Below are positions 11,320 through 21,486 of a stretch of DNA of 64,000 bases, in pieces. This DNA comes from Stromatinia cepivora (lineage: Eukaryota > Ascomycota > Leotiomycetes > Helotiales > Sclerotiniaceae): positions 1,426,001 through 1,490,000 of the forward strand of contig RCTD01000014.1 of the NCBI GenBank assembly GCA_014898415.1. Reading direction: 5' to 3'. The notes under the pieces are model-generated. The model searched no databases and was not told the origin of the DNA. It was given only the letters and a program-made list of their open reading frames with translations. The stretch's first letter is position 1; each line of letters starts with the position of its first letter. The translations under genes were made by a program, and so were the position numbers.

Positions 11320-12733
11320 ATGGACCTCCAAAATATCAAGCACTTAACAGCTGCGACGAAACAAATGCGAGAAAAATATTGGAACGATGCAATCAGCACT
11401 TCCATCTCGGTCCAGCAAGCCGCAACTACACAGGATCTTCCCGTGAAAGGTCCCGTATGGGTTAGCAAATTCATAATCCCGTCTCCTCTCCAGGATGACA
11501 ACTCTCGAGATTTACTTCTGGGTCTTATTGATGAGCACAATACGCATAATGTCCATTATGATCGTCCAAATTCCGATCCACTTTCTTGTCAATGGACAGG
11601 TTACCGCGACGGAGTTGAAGTTAATACACCTGAACCAGGACTCTCAGAAAATGAGAAGTTTGAGAAGTTAGTCCAGGGTACCAAGAGCCCGTTGACGATA
11701 TTTTATATCTATGGTGGTACATTCGTGTTAGTATTTTCATTTCCTCCTAAACATCTATTCACCATTTACTCACATAAATCCTAGACTCAACAACCCATCC
11801 AGCTACCGAAAACGCATTGGAAACCTAGCCCGCGCAACGGGAAGCAAAGTCCTAATGGTGAAACAGCGTCTAGCACCGCAGAATCCCTTCCCGGCAGCTT
11901 TCCTCGATATATTCCAAACATATCTTTCTCTCCTCGCTCCTCCTCCAAACTCACCACATGAGGCTATCCCAGCCAAAAATATTGTGATAGCAGGAGATAG
12001 TTCCGGATCTTGTCTCGCATTAGGCTTGTTGCAAGTTCTTCTGCAACTCAAGCGAAAAAATACAGTGATAAAATTCCATGGAAATATAATCAAACCGTCC
12101 GAGTTCATACCAGCTGGCCTCGCACTCTTGAGCGTCACAACGGATTTAGTAAATGCGCTTCCGTCACACCAGCGTAACATAAAACATGATATATTCCCCT
12201 CCCCTATCGAAAAACTTCCATACCTAGAGAAAAGGTTTCCTACATGTTCCATCTGGCCTACCAAGCCCGCAAGAGCAAATCTATATTGCGAGGCTGGAAT
12301 GCTCGCTCACCCGCTAGCGAGTCCCGTCGCCTCCTTGGATTGGTCTGGTTCTTGTCCTCTCTGGTTTGCATCCGGACAGGAACAAATTGTGGATGGAGCT
12401 CGATTGGTGGCTCAAACAGCCTTTTCCCAGGGAGTTCCGGTTGTGCTTCAGGAGTATGAAGGAATGCCTCATACATTCTTTTGGGTGTTTGGAAAGGCAC
12501 CACAGACGAGGAAGATTCTTGCTGATTGGGCTGAAACCATTGTTGCTTTGGGAGAGGGCAAGGAATTGGTTTCGAAAGCGGAGTTCATCTATGCTAAGGG
12601 CTTGAAATCTGAGGAATTGGATTTGGAGAATTTGGTGCCGTTTGGTGTGGAGGAGGCGAGGGAAATTCTCTGGAGAAAGACATTGGACTATAAAGTTCCA
12701 TTGTTTCATAAACAGTATCGGTCATCTTTGTAA
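11320..12733 (+). CDS. Alpha/beta hydrolase (HSL/carboxylesterase-like)
   Basis: Predicted serine hydrolase of the alpha/beta fold. Exons 11320-11726 and 11785-12733, total 1356 nt, 451 aa plus stop; the 58-nt intron splits a valine codon (donor GTTAGT at 11727). Seen: oxyanion-hole segment IYGGTFV, with Tyr in place of the His of the usual HGG motif; the RLAPQNPFPA block typical of hormone-sensitive-lipase-like enzymes; nucleophile elbow GDSSG with Ser208; and a likely catalytic His365 in EGMPHTFF. No signal peptide is evident, so a cytosolic enzyme is likely. It could hydrolyse an ester or lactone made by the monooxygenase upstream, but this is inference from position only. Confidence 0.85.
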
Positions 12734-14498
12734 TTAATGTTCGTTTTTCTTATGGACAAGATCTAGTACTTTCATCTGGCAGGTATTATTCTTAAGAATT
12801 TTGAGGTTGAGTTTCGAGATTGTCCATCTAGATCAAGAAGATGTATTATGATTTGTGCTGCTTTCTTGCAGCGAACCCCTATAGTGGGACATAATAAATA
12901 ATTTCATTGATCTCTCCAATGCAAAATAAACCCGATATTTCCGCCTTGAACTCTCGTTTTACTCGAACAACCGAGTACATCCATTTGACCACCTGAACGC
13001 TGCGATCACTCAACATCTCTAGACTTCCGCCTTATGCCATCTATTGTGAGAGACAGGGAGATTCTTTTATTAAATGGAAATCTCAAGTAACACAATTCAC
13101 ACCCCTATTCCTCAATTTAAAGCAGATTTGTCCGTCAGATATGCCTATTGAGGAGGTACACCAGGCTCTGACCCTGTTGTACCGAAGCTTTCGATTGACG
13201 CAAATGAGGATATTGATATTATTGCCATCGGCTATACCGTGACGGAACAAATTTTCACATTACACGACACGGGATGGACCCATGCAAAATGTGTCATATC
13301 TATTAAAGTGTCAAGTAAATTATAGATTATGGAGAGTGATGAAGAAGCCTCCTCCCACCATCAAGCCAACTTAATATTCAAACAAAATTTGCGCAGCGGT
13401 ACATCTTATATATGAACCGCTGATTATAGGGACACATCGATCATTCATGTAAGAATCCATACAAGTATAGGAAGTGCCGAAGTTCTGCTTGAACCGGCAA
13501 GAAAATAACCTGAGGAATTAGATCTTAACTACAAAGGACATTGCAAACTCGGTATGCAGGAATTATATCAAGAAAAGAATGTGTATGGATGTGAGGTCAT
13601 TCTTGTACTAAGGCGTTAATGCAATCGATTGAGGAACAGACCAGAGCGGAGATGAATTGAGTAGCTTGCACGGCTATTGAGGCTTGCTGGAAGTACCTAT
13701 ACAATACATCTTTTGATTTCACTTATCGATATACAGTTCAAATCCACATCTTGAAGAATGATGTACAGATATCTATTCATTCATTTCTTATTAAGCTACT
13801 AGGACTATCGCAACTACCGCTTTCTCAGGACACCCAATTACTAGCTGTGTGCAGGTGGGATAAAGATCTTTCCCCATCAACCACCTCATACCACCCCCCC
13901 TCCGTCACAAACAAAACAAAATACTAAGGAATAAAAAAGGTATAAAGGAGAAGAGAAAAAAGGCACTCAGTAATCAATAGATTATGAAACAAAACCGAAC
14001 CCGCTCACTAGCAGAACGACTAGATACATCGCATCTCGACTGAACTCATCAACAACAAGAGAAAAGATAAAACTCAAAGACACACAGACAGACAGATGAA
14101 AAGGCTCAATGGAGTACCCATCTCATCAAACCCATTCCTTTTCCAGACTCCTAGCCACCGGTAACCCAATCCCAGCGCTAATCCAACAATGTCATCGAAC
14201 CAATTCCCGTCCATGAACTTTTTGTCTGTTACCTCCCAAGCAAGCCAACCAAATCAATGCTAATGCCAATGCCAATGCCAATGCTAATCCCGACGCCTTT
14301 GAATTAATGCGTGTCCAAACAAACCCAACCCTTCCATGCCAATTCGTCACACATAATTCGGTACATATGTAATGGGCTTTCCTTTCCGGTCGATCCGGGG
14401 CCGTCATTATGATATGGTATATTGCATAGACTACTGAAAAACCACGTTTCTCATGATCAATACCGTGAATGAAGATCTTGATCCGGTAGCAAATAAGC
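12734..14498. other. Intergenic region with a hexamer repeat
   Basis: About 1.76 kb of noncoding sequence between convergent hydrolase and phosphatase genes. A short tandem array of AATGCC/AATGCT hexamers lies at 14256-14287. The open frame at 14192-14554 (minus) is a product of this repeat and of the phosphatase 3' end and is not supported as a gene. Confidence 0.5.
14256..14287. repeat. Hexanucleotide tandem repeat (AATGCY)n
   Basis: Five or so near-identical 6-bp units (AATGCT or AATGCC) in the 3' flank of the tyrosine phosphatase gene. A simple-sequence locus, likely length-variable. Confidence 0.8.
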
Positions 14499-16079
14499 TC
14501 ACGTATGCAAGAGTTTGACACCACCTCCACTTCTTCCATCCTCGCCCAGCCCACCTAATTTCCTCTTTCTCGCCGAACCACCTCCTGGAGTCTCAACCTC
14601 GACCTCAATATCTTTCTCTCTCTCCTTATCCTTTAAACTCTTCTCTCTTTCTCTCTCCAACCATTTCTCCTTCAACACGTTATAAATCATCACAAACTGC
14701 GCAACCCTATGTACCATCAACATTCTTTGATTCCTCAGCTTCTTCACCGTCTCATACACCGGATCTTTGTCCTTCGACAATCCATCTAGATGCCCCATCT
14801 CCAATTCTCTCAAAAGGTGATCTAGCGCGATGAATGTGCCAGTTCGACCAACACCTGCTGAACAGTGGACTATGCGGGGCGTGGTCGAGTGATTGTTAGC
14901 TGCGCGGGAGACATCGAGAAGGGTGAGGAGCGAATGGATATCGTCAGGCGATTGAGGGATGTCGTTATCGGGCCAGGATTCGAAGAGGAAATGATGGATC
15001 GTGCGTTCTTCAACTTGCTCTTCTTCGTCCTGTAACTCAATTTTGTTTTCCGTTTCTTTGTCTTCGTCAGAGTGCTCTTCTGCCGTCTCAATCGTCCCAA
15101 CTGTGACATTCCCGATACTAGCACTGCTTCTTGTGCTCAGACTACTCGCCGCTCTCCCTACTCTCCTCACTCTCAACGTCCTCCTGGCGGTCCCTCCCTC
15201 CTCCTCTTTCCCTACACATCTAACCTGCCATTCTCCGACCCTCTTAACCTCTCCGACATCCTCCGCATAATAAACACCGCATTTCTCCTTCCCCTCTTCC
15301 ACGGGTCTCGTTAGCATAACCACCACCTCTGCATTTTCCTGCCAACACATTTCCCAAAACAAGCCCCCATCATAACCATTATCCCTTGGTCCCTGCGTCG
15401 CAATATAATTTTCCTGTTCCTTTCCACTTCCATTTGCAGTTCGAAGTGCGATGGGTGATGCGTTTATATAGCCAAATTGCAGCGAATGAAGATTAATTCG
15501 ATGATGTTCCCATGGATAGACATCACTATATCTATTGCGCGATAGCACAACAGGATGATACAATAATGTATTTGGCATAGTCCTCAAAGTTTGTTCATGA
15601 TTTCTAAGAGCTATGAATTTGCTCCCCAACACATTTGGTGACAAGTTGAGGAAATGCGGAACCGCATATTTCTGTTTCTCTGATGCGAAATCCGTCTTGA
15701 CTGTAAGACTTGTAATCATGGGTGGAATGAAGGATTGTCGTTTGGAGGGAGATGTTATCGCGGATACGGTCGAGACAGAAAGTGTTGGTTTATCTGAAGT
15801 ACTTGGTCTTCTCTCAAATATCGAACTCGATCTTCTATTCTGTAATTCGGTAATTTGTGACTGCGATCTTTCGAGAGAAGGCGAGAGCCCACCGCCGCCG
15901 CCATTATCATTATTATCCATATTCAAGGTATCGTGAGGATGATGATGATGATGATGATGATGTCGGTGAATATGTACGGGTGAATGTTGACGAATGCAAA
16001 TTCGAATGCGCTGAGAAAGGGGAACTTTATCTGTTGCAACTCCAGCTGTATGATTTGAATGGTGTCGCAAGATACCCAT
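14499..16079 (-). CDS. Protein tyrosine phosphatase (classical, non-receptor)
   Basis: Predicted cytosolic phosphotyrosine phosphatase; single exon, 526 aa. Seen: P-loop HCSAGVGRTG with catalytic Cys406; WPD loop (ESWPDNDIP) near residue 370 carrying the general acid; pTyr-loop-like NRYSDVYPWEHHRI; GYINAS and a GPRDNGYDGGLFWEM block matching the family. The N-terminal 130 residues are low complexity with eight consecutive His (residues 40-47, encoded by a CAT repeat) and Ser-rich stretches. Between the pTyr loop and WPD loop is an insertion rich in Arg, Ser and Glu, so the catalytic domain is longer than average. The C-terminus is Lys/Glu-rich. Fungal relatives (Pyp/PTP type) damp MAPK signalling; whether this one does so is inference. 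Confidence 0.92.
   Translation of the reverse strand: MGILRHHSNHTAGVATDKVPLSQRIRICIRQHSPVHIHRHHHHHHHHPHDTLNMDNNDNGGGGGLSPSLERSQSQITELQNRRSSSIFERRPSTSDKPTLSVSTVSAITSPSKRQSFIPPMITSLTVKTDFASEKQKYAVPHFLNLSPNVLGSKFIALRNHEQTLRTMPNTLLYHPVVLSRNRYSDVYPWEHHRINLHSLQFGYINASPIALRTANGSGKEQENYIATQGPRDNGYDGGLFWEMCWQENAEVVVMLTRPVEEGKEKCGVYYAEDVGEVKRVGEWQVRCVGKEEEGGTARRTLRVRRVGRAASSLSTRSSASIGNVTVGTIETAEEHSDEDKETENKIELQDEEEQVEERTIHHFLFESWPDNDIPQSPDDIHSLLTLLDVSRAANNHSTTPRIVHCSAGVGRTGTFIALDHLLRELEMGHLDGLSKDKDPVYETVKKLRNQRMLMVHRVAQFVMIYNVLKEKWLEREREKSLKDKEREKDIEVEVETPGGGSARKRKLGGLGEDGRSGGGVKLLHT
15934..15963. repeat. CAT/ATG trinucleotide repeat coding polyHis
   Basis: An uninterrupted run of ATG triplets on the plus strand, read as CAT (His) codons in the phosphatase gene. 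It encodes His40-47 and is expected to vary in length between strains. Confidence 0.85.
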
Positions 16080-17652
16080 AACAGGAAGTGTTAGAGAAAA
16101 GAGAAGGAAGTATTTTCGTATGACGTATATTAAAGAGGTGTGAATTTATATCTTATTTCTCTTTGGGTGACACCGTTTCAAAGTCCGAGCGATCTGAGGG
16201 TTGGCGGAAGCTTACAGGCTGATTTTTGATTGTGGAAAATGGAATAAAAGGATAACACAGTAGGTACAGTAAGTAGCAATATCTGCAAGTAAGAAAGGAA
16301 ATAGTAATAAGAAGAGTGAGAAACACAACAATATATTACTTTGGACTAAAAAATTATAAAGAGAAGAGAAGAGAAGAGAAGAGAAGGAAAAGGATTCCTT
16401 TGATCTTTTCAAAAGGATAGATCCATAGGTCATAGGTAGGTATGTAGGTCGGTAGGAAGAATCAAATTATTAACTTGAAACTATCTCATTCTACTTATTA
16501 GTAGTCCGTACTCGTAGGTACCTAACTTCACTCAAAATTACGGATTTCGGTGTTTAGAAGTGAATATCACAAATTCAACAATACAATCCATCGGTGATCA
16601 TCAAATAGAGTAGGAGTAGGGAGTAGTATATAAATATTCGACCGGAGATAAAAATTCATTCGGAGAAATAAGAAATTATCAACAAGCGGAAAAGGGGCAA
16701 ATATTCTTTACCATGCCATTTGTCGTCAGTTCCATTATTAATCCTTTACCAAGATTTGATTTCGATCAGTGGGTAACCTCAGGTACTGTACTTACCTCGA
16801 ACTTGGTAGTCAATATTTCCATAATTAAAGTATATTATCAGAAGTCTTCAGATTGAAGTCCTTGGATATCAACTGATGAGTAGAGGTACGTGCTAATTAG
16901 GGCTCGTTTGGCAGCAAAAAATATACTCAGATATTCTTCTTGAATGGTAAGAGTTCTGGAATCTACTTACTGCATATTATTCGAATTCGTGACAGAATCC
17001 CTACCAAAACTATATTTTTTTTTATACAAAATTAAATCCCAAATTTTTGTATAGAAATCGATAATAATATTCAAATATTGTTATTCACTTATTACCATTG
17101 AAAATTCTGGGTGGCAAAGTTACCTTTCATCATCCAAGTGATGGGTATCCGAGGTCTCCAGAGTAGTGGCAATTCAAATTTAGTCATTGATGCAATATCG
17201 TCAGAACCGTTCAGAGTACAAAATATATTAATCAGAGTGGCTAAATCACGGATAAACATTGATGTAATATCATCAGAAGTATTGGGAGTAGTGGTAAAGA
17301 ACTCAACTTCAAAACACGAGTACATCGAGGGACACTCAGGATAATCCTCCAGTCGAGTTAAATCGTATAAATTTGTTTTTATTCTTACTAGAATTCGATG
17401 TTGCCTGCTGTAGGGCCTGCTTCTATACCTGTGCTGTGCGCCTAGATAGTATAACTCATGTCCAGAGCGGTATTGGTTGATACTGAATCACGCTCTACAA
17501 TCCTTAATCCAGTCCCATCAAAGCTAATCCAGACTCCACGCTATGCATACAAAGTGCCAAATACATCGTTCCAGTTCCAACACCGCCCACCAAACCATAC
17601 CACGTCGGCCATTTGTTTCCCTCCCTCTTAAAAATTTCAACTAATACCCAGC
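16080..17652. other. Intergenic region upstream of the PTP gene
   Basis: About 1.57 kb. It holds the 5' leader and promoter of the phosphatase on its left and the 3' region of the ubiquitin protease on its right. A GAGAA microsatellite lies at 16359-16386 and a pair of related 21-bp words (ATTGATGYAATATCRTCAGAA) about 73 bp apart at 17187 and 17260. No gene supported; the overlapping open frames at 17092-17344 on both strands come from this repeat. Confidence 0.5.
16359..16386. repeat. GAGAA pentanucleotide microsatellite
   Basis: Five consecutive GAGAA-type units in the upstream region of the tyrosine phosphatase gene. Purine tracts of this kind are common in fungal 5' leaders. Confidence 0.75.
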
Positions 17653-19905
17653 TTACACCATGACCAAACCCCCCATACCACTCTCTCTGACTCCTTCACC
17701 ACCATCCCTCTCAGGATTATTTTTCCTTGTACCCAAATATGGTTGAGGGATCAATATAGCTTTAGTCGGGCTATATTCCTCTTCTTCTCTTTGCTCAGTA
17801 TCCTCATCCCCATCTGAGAGTTCTGAAACGGTTTCTCGGTCATCATGATTTTCGTGATTCGTGAACTGCGCATCCACTTCCGGCAGATTAGATGATGATA
17901 AAGAGTTTGATAATGCGAGATCTGCATCGTCGGTTTCCGGGAGAGGTGTATTAAGTGCTAGGTTCGAGGGCGCCCCATGAGATAAAGGAAAAGCGACTCC
18001 ATTTTGGGACCCGCATGTGGATGTTTCCATTGCCACATTTTGTATTGGTGTATCAATAATCCGTTTTGTAGGTGATAGATGGATAGCCGATTCGATCTGA
18101 TCATAAAAGAGCATGAATACTCCCCCTTGCGCCAATACGTTCTCCTCACTGACTTTCATTACATGATCATCACTTAAGCGCCACCATTGATCCTTTTTGC
18201 TACCATCTTCATCCGTCTTGATTCCTGAAATTGGATGTTTTCGGTAGCATATATAATGACCATTTTCATGTCTTCCGGAATGTGTAATAACTGCCCGCAA
18301 TTCGTACATTGGTCCTTGTATCCGAGATTTTTGTTGTAGCCCTGCAACCATCGAAGCATAGGGTGCTAGGAGCCATTCCTCACTTTCATGTTCTTCATCC
18401 CCTCCAGCACTGCCTAGGCAATAAGGGCCAAGATCGAGATATTTGGGAAAGCGAATGGCTGCTGTCTTCTTACTCAACTCCCCGTCGGGTCCATAAGTAC
18501 TTCGATTGAGATGGAGCGCTAAAGATTTTGGAGGTCGAGCGATTATATCTTGTTTTGATTTGGTAACTGTGACCCAGTTTTCAGTGGGTATCTTGCACTT
18601 ATCTTTTAGTGTCTTTTCCGAAAGGTCATCATTCTCTAGTGCTTCAGTGACAGCTCGCAATCGTTCGGATGTATTCAGGCGAAGTCGACTATCATCCGGC
18701 TCGGCCCCTAGTCGCTGCATCAATGTAGAAAGTAGATGCTCACTCTTCCGCAAGGTGCATCTTTCACAATATACGCCATGGACAAATTCCAGTTTTGTAC
18801 CTTCATGAAGTAGTTGGGAAAGGTCATATTCCCAACCTTCTCCGACAATCAAAGGCTGGCAAAGGGAGGGCGTTGTTTTCAAACCTTCGGAATAGCCGCA
18901 TTTCGTGCACACGACTCTTGTAGCGGTAAGTCCAGTCAATGGGTTTGGAGATAAAGCCTGAGTGTGTGATGGCTCTTTGCCTGCGTCTTTCGACATATTT
19001 ACCTGCTCCAAGCCCGACACTCCGCCCAACTTTACCGTTGCTCCATACTCTTTGTCTATTGCACCAAGAAGACCTGAAAAGTATTCTTGCGCATCTTGTT
19101 GCTGCCAGCTGCTCATATTCTTCAACGTTGCTGGTGTCCAAATCCTCCTTCCATTATTCGACTGGCTCTTCAAAGTAGCAATCAATTCCTTCAAGGCATT
19201 GGCCATTTTGATGTCACCATGCTTCGAACCATCCTGTCGTAGCGCATCATTGATCCGAAAACTTTCGAGAAAACCTGGCAGTGTGTCTAGTGATGCCAGT
19301 CCCTGTAAGATGCTGTTTTGATAGCAGGAATTATCCCAATTTCCCAGCCCCGCCGGCGTTTCATCGTCTCCCCCAACTCCCAAACCAATGAGTGGAAGAG
19401 ATGATAGTCTTCTTCTACCAGCACTCGCGACGGAATCTATAATGCCACCTGGAGTGTCCAGTCCAAATAGCCGGCGCATCATCTCACTCTTCTGCGCGTG
19501 TGTTCGTGGATATTCCATTGTATTCGGGTTTCGTATTGGTAAAGGGTTCGAGTAGTTTTCGGCAAAATCGAGTAGTGAAGAAGGTGTTATGTATACTAAA
19601 ACATTCCAGGCTAACTGTGAGAGAGGCAAGAGGTCGTAGTCGAGGCTAATGAGCCTTTGATAAACCACTGCGATCAAAATAGCCAGTATCGACAAGATGA
19701 CTCCTACTCCAATAGGTTCTCTCTGATGTATTCCTTCAGTATAGTCTTGATGGTAATCGTCTACAGTAAACTGATCCCTATCGAAGAGATCATGTATTCG
19801 TCCGTGTTGAGGATTCATCCTTGGCCTTGGATGTATGAATGAAGGTGGATAGTATAGAATATTTGAGGATCGTTGGAAGACTGAAGGCGAAGAATGCGAA
19901 TGCAA
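17653..19905 (-). CDS. Ubiquitin C-terminal hydrolase (USP/UBP), TM-anchored
   Basis: Predicted deubiquitinase; single exon, 750 aa. Seen in order: a hydrophobic membrane segment at about residues 65-86 (GVILSILAILIAVVYQ); Cys box GLGNWDNSCYQNS with catalytic Cys194; two CxxC pairs (CTKCG near 332, CERC near 380) forming the zinc-binding finger; His box NGHYICYRKHP with His550; WWRLSDDHV and a final FMLFYDQ strand; then an acidic, disordered tail. An N-terminal membrane anchor before a USP domain matches yeast Ubp1 and animal USP30; I favour a Ubp1-like protein. The family's usual GNTCYMNS is here DNSCYQNS, still with the catalytic Cys. An alternative ATG at 19818 would shorten the N-terminus by 29 residues without affecting the anchor. 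Confidence 0.9.
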   Translation of the reverse strand: MHSHSSPSVFQRSSNILYYPPSFIHPRPRMNPQHGRIHDLFDRDQFTVDDYHQDYTEGIHQREPIGVGVILSILAILIAVVYQRLISLDYDLLPLSQLAWNVLVYITPSSLLDFAENYSNPLPIRNPNTMEYPRTHAQKSEMMRRLFGLDTPGGIIDSVASAGRRRLSSLPLIGLGVGGDDETPAGLGNWDNSCYQNSILQGLASLDTLPGFLESFRINDALRQDGSKHGDIKMANALKELIATLKSQSNNGRRIWTPATLKNMSSWQQQDAQEYFSGLLGAIDKEYGATVKLGGVSGLEQVNMSKDAGKEPSHTQALSPNPLTGLTATRVVCTKCGYSEGLKTTPSLCQPLIVGEGWEYDLSQLLHEGTKLEFVHGVYCERCTLRKSEHLLSTLMQRLGAEPDDSRLRLNTSERLRAVTEALENDDLSEKTLKDKCKIPTENWVTVTKSKQDIIARPPKSLALHLNRSTYGPDGELSKKTAAIRFPKYLDLGPYCLGSAGGDEEHESEEWLLAPYASMVAGLQQKSRIQGPMYELRAVITHSGRHENGHYICYRKHPISGIKTDEDGSKKDQWWRLSDDHVMKVSEENVLAQGGVFMLFYDQIESAIHLSPTKRIIDTPIQNVAMETSTCGSQNGVAFPLSHGAPSNLALNTPLPETDDADLALSNSLSSSNLPEVDAQFTNHENHDDRETVSELSDGDEDTEQREEEEYSPTKAILIPQPYLGTRKNNPERDGGEGVRESGMGGLVMV

Positions 19906-20262
19906 CGAGGGAGATTCTAATCACATTAAGGCGGTCGTGTACGATTATGTAGCATTATTCTTTTTTGAATGTTTGGAGCAAATGTCTGTCTGATATTTAA
20001 AGATGTAAAAAGTTTGTAAAGAACTTCGAGCGAGTTGCCCAGGTGCTATCGTAATAATTTAGAAGCCTGTTAGGTTCCATGGTACTTACTAATGGGACTG
20101 TGCCTGTGCGGATGTAGTTTAGTGTTATGTTCACTAACTTTATAGTGGATTGAGCAATTGCTCCGTACCCCACAACAAGATAAATCTTATCTGCAGATTC
20201 GAAGATTTTTTTAAATAAAAAACAAGACACAATTGAAATATTCTAATTTCTCTTCAATAACA
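19906..20262. promoter_or_regulatory. Divergent promoter of the USP and Alb1-like genes
   Basis: A 357-bp noncoding gap between divergent start codons. It must contain both promoters if the starts are right; no specific site was recognised. Confidence 0.5.
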
Positions 20263-20871
20263 ATGGGTAAAACTGCACCTCTGAAGAATAAGGGCTGTAA
20301 GTGAGCTTGGAATCTATCTTTTCTTTTTTTACGAGAACTAACAAAACTACCAGCTGCCTCAGTGCGTTCCCGCGCAGCAAAGCGTGCATCATCACCAAGT
20401 ATCGACACCGATAAGTCTCTCAAAAATGTTAAGGCTCCAACAGAAACAGTATACCACCCACAAGTCCTGTCTCCACATCAAGGTGCAGGCGTGTCTAAGA
20501 AGAAGAGTGGAAGAAAATCGCAGTTGAGCTCAAAGGCAAAAAGGCGACAAGATAAGGGATTGGATCGGGCGGAAGCTGTCATGGATAGGACATCCACGAA
20601 AATCGAGAAGAGCAAGTACAGAGGAAGGAATGTTCAAGAGAGAGCCAAAACCTGGGAAACTCTGAATAAAAAGGCACAGGAAGCTGTTCAAGCAGCAATG
20701 GAGAAGGAGAAAGAGAAGGAGAACGAGGTTTCCGAGGAAGAGGATGTTGAGGATGATCATTCTCAAGGAGAGATTGAGATGGATGATTCTTCAGCTGCCC
20801 CAGTTGCTACTGCTGCGGTTCAATCAATTCCTTTACCGACACCGCTAGGGGATGAAGAGGAGATTCTATGA
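20263..20871 (+). CDS. ALB1: Alb1-like 60S ribosome biogenesis factor
   Basis: Predicted small basic/acidic nuclear shuttling factor; in yeast Alb1 accompanies the pre-60S subunit together with Arx1. Exons 20263-20296 and 20354-20871, total 552 nt, 183 aa plus stop; the intron is 57 nt, GTAAGT to CCAG. The first exon encodes only MGKTAPLKNKG and is needed to reach an ATG. Seen: the N-terminal block RSRAAKRASSPSIDTDKSLK, highly typical of fungal Alb1 proteins; a Lys/Arg-rich middle; a helical segment rich in Lys and Glu; and an acidic C-terminus. Length fits filamentous-fungal members. Assignment rests on the N-terminal block. Confidence 0.82.
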
Positions 20872-21486
20872 ATTTAAAAGAGAGATTCTTGCATTTGCAT
20901 GGCGAATTGGCGTAAGAAAGGAAGGATCAAAATGATGACTTTGATACCAACAAATCATGACTGGGTTGGTTTGATATAAATGGAATTTTCGAGGCCTGAG
21001 TGAGTACTGAAAGGGATATTTTGGTAGGATGATATGATATGCAATGCATGAAGGAGAGTGCAGTAGATTTAATTTTGTGGTTTACGGATGTAATCTTACC
21101 TCTATAAGATGAGCATGCAATCGAATTCAATTCTACGATACTTGAATTCCTCAAAAGATGGTATGTAAACTATATATTGAAGTTGTATTGTTTTCTCAAG
21201 TTTTTACAATATTCTACTTTTGACTTGGAGTTGATATCGATAATTGAGCAAACGAGTTTTTGATAGTGATTCCAGCTGCTACGATTGGCGATCATTTAGG
21301 CTTGGAGGGTTATCTCAGCGTACAATTACATTCCCAAATGAAATATCTTACAGGGGCAAATGCAACCTAACAATCGCGATATTTCAGCCTCGTCAAGCAC
21401 CGAATTTCATTCCAAAGGACTACAATAAATGCAATTGAATCCATCAACATATTCCATTGTTATCAATCATATATTCCAACTTCAAA
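20872..21486. other. Intergenic region, no supported gene
   Basis: About 0.6 kb between two plus-strand genes, with the 3' region of the Alb1-like gene and the promoter of the MFAP1 homologue. Nothing else recognised. Confidence 0.5.

Noticed and set aside
14192..14554. Minus-strand frame of 120 codons downstream of the phosphatase
   Set aside because: Produced in part by the AATGCC hexamer repeat (Leu-Ala repeats) and overlapping the phosphatase end; no independent support.
20530..20766. Antisense frame inside the Alb1-like gene
   Set aside because: Shadow of a Lys/Glu-rich coding sequence; reads as low-complexity Leu/Phe.
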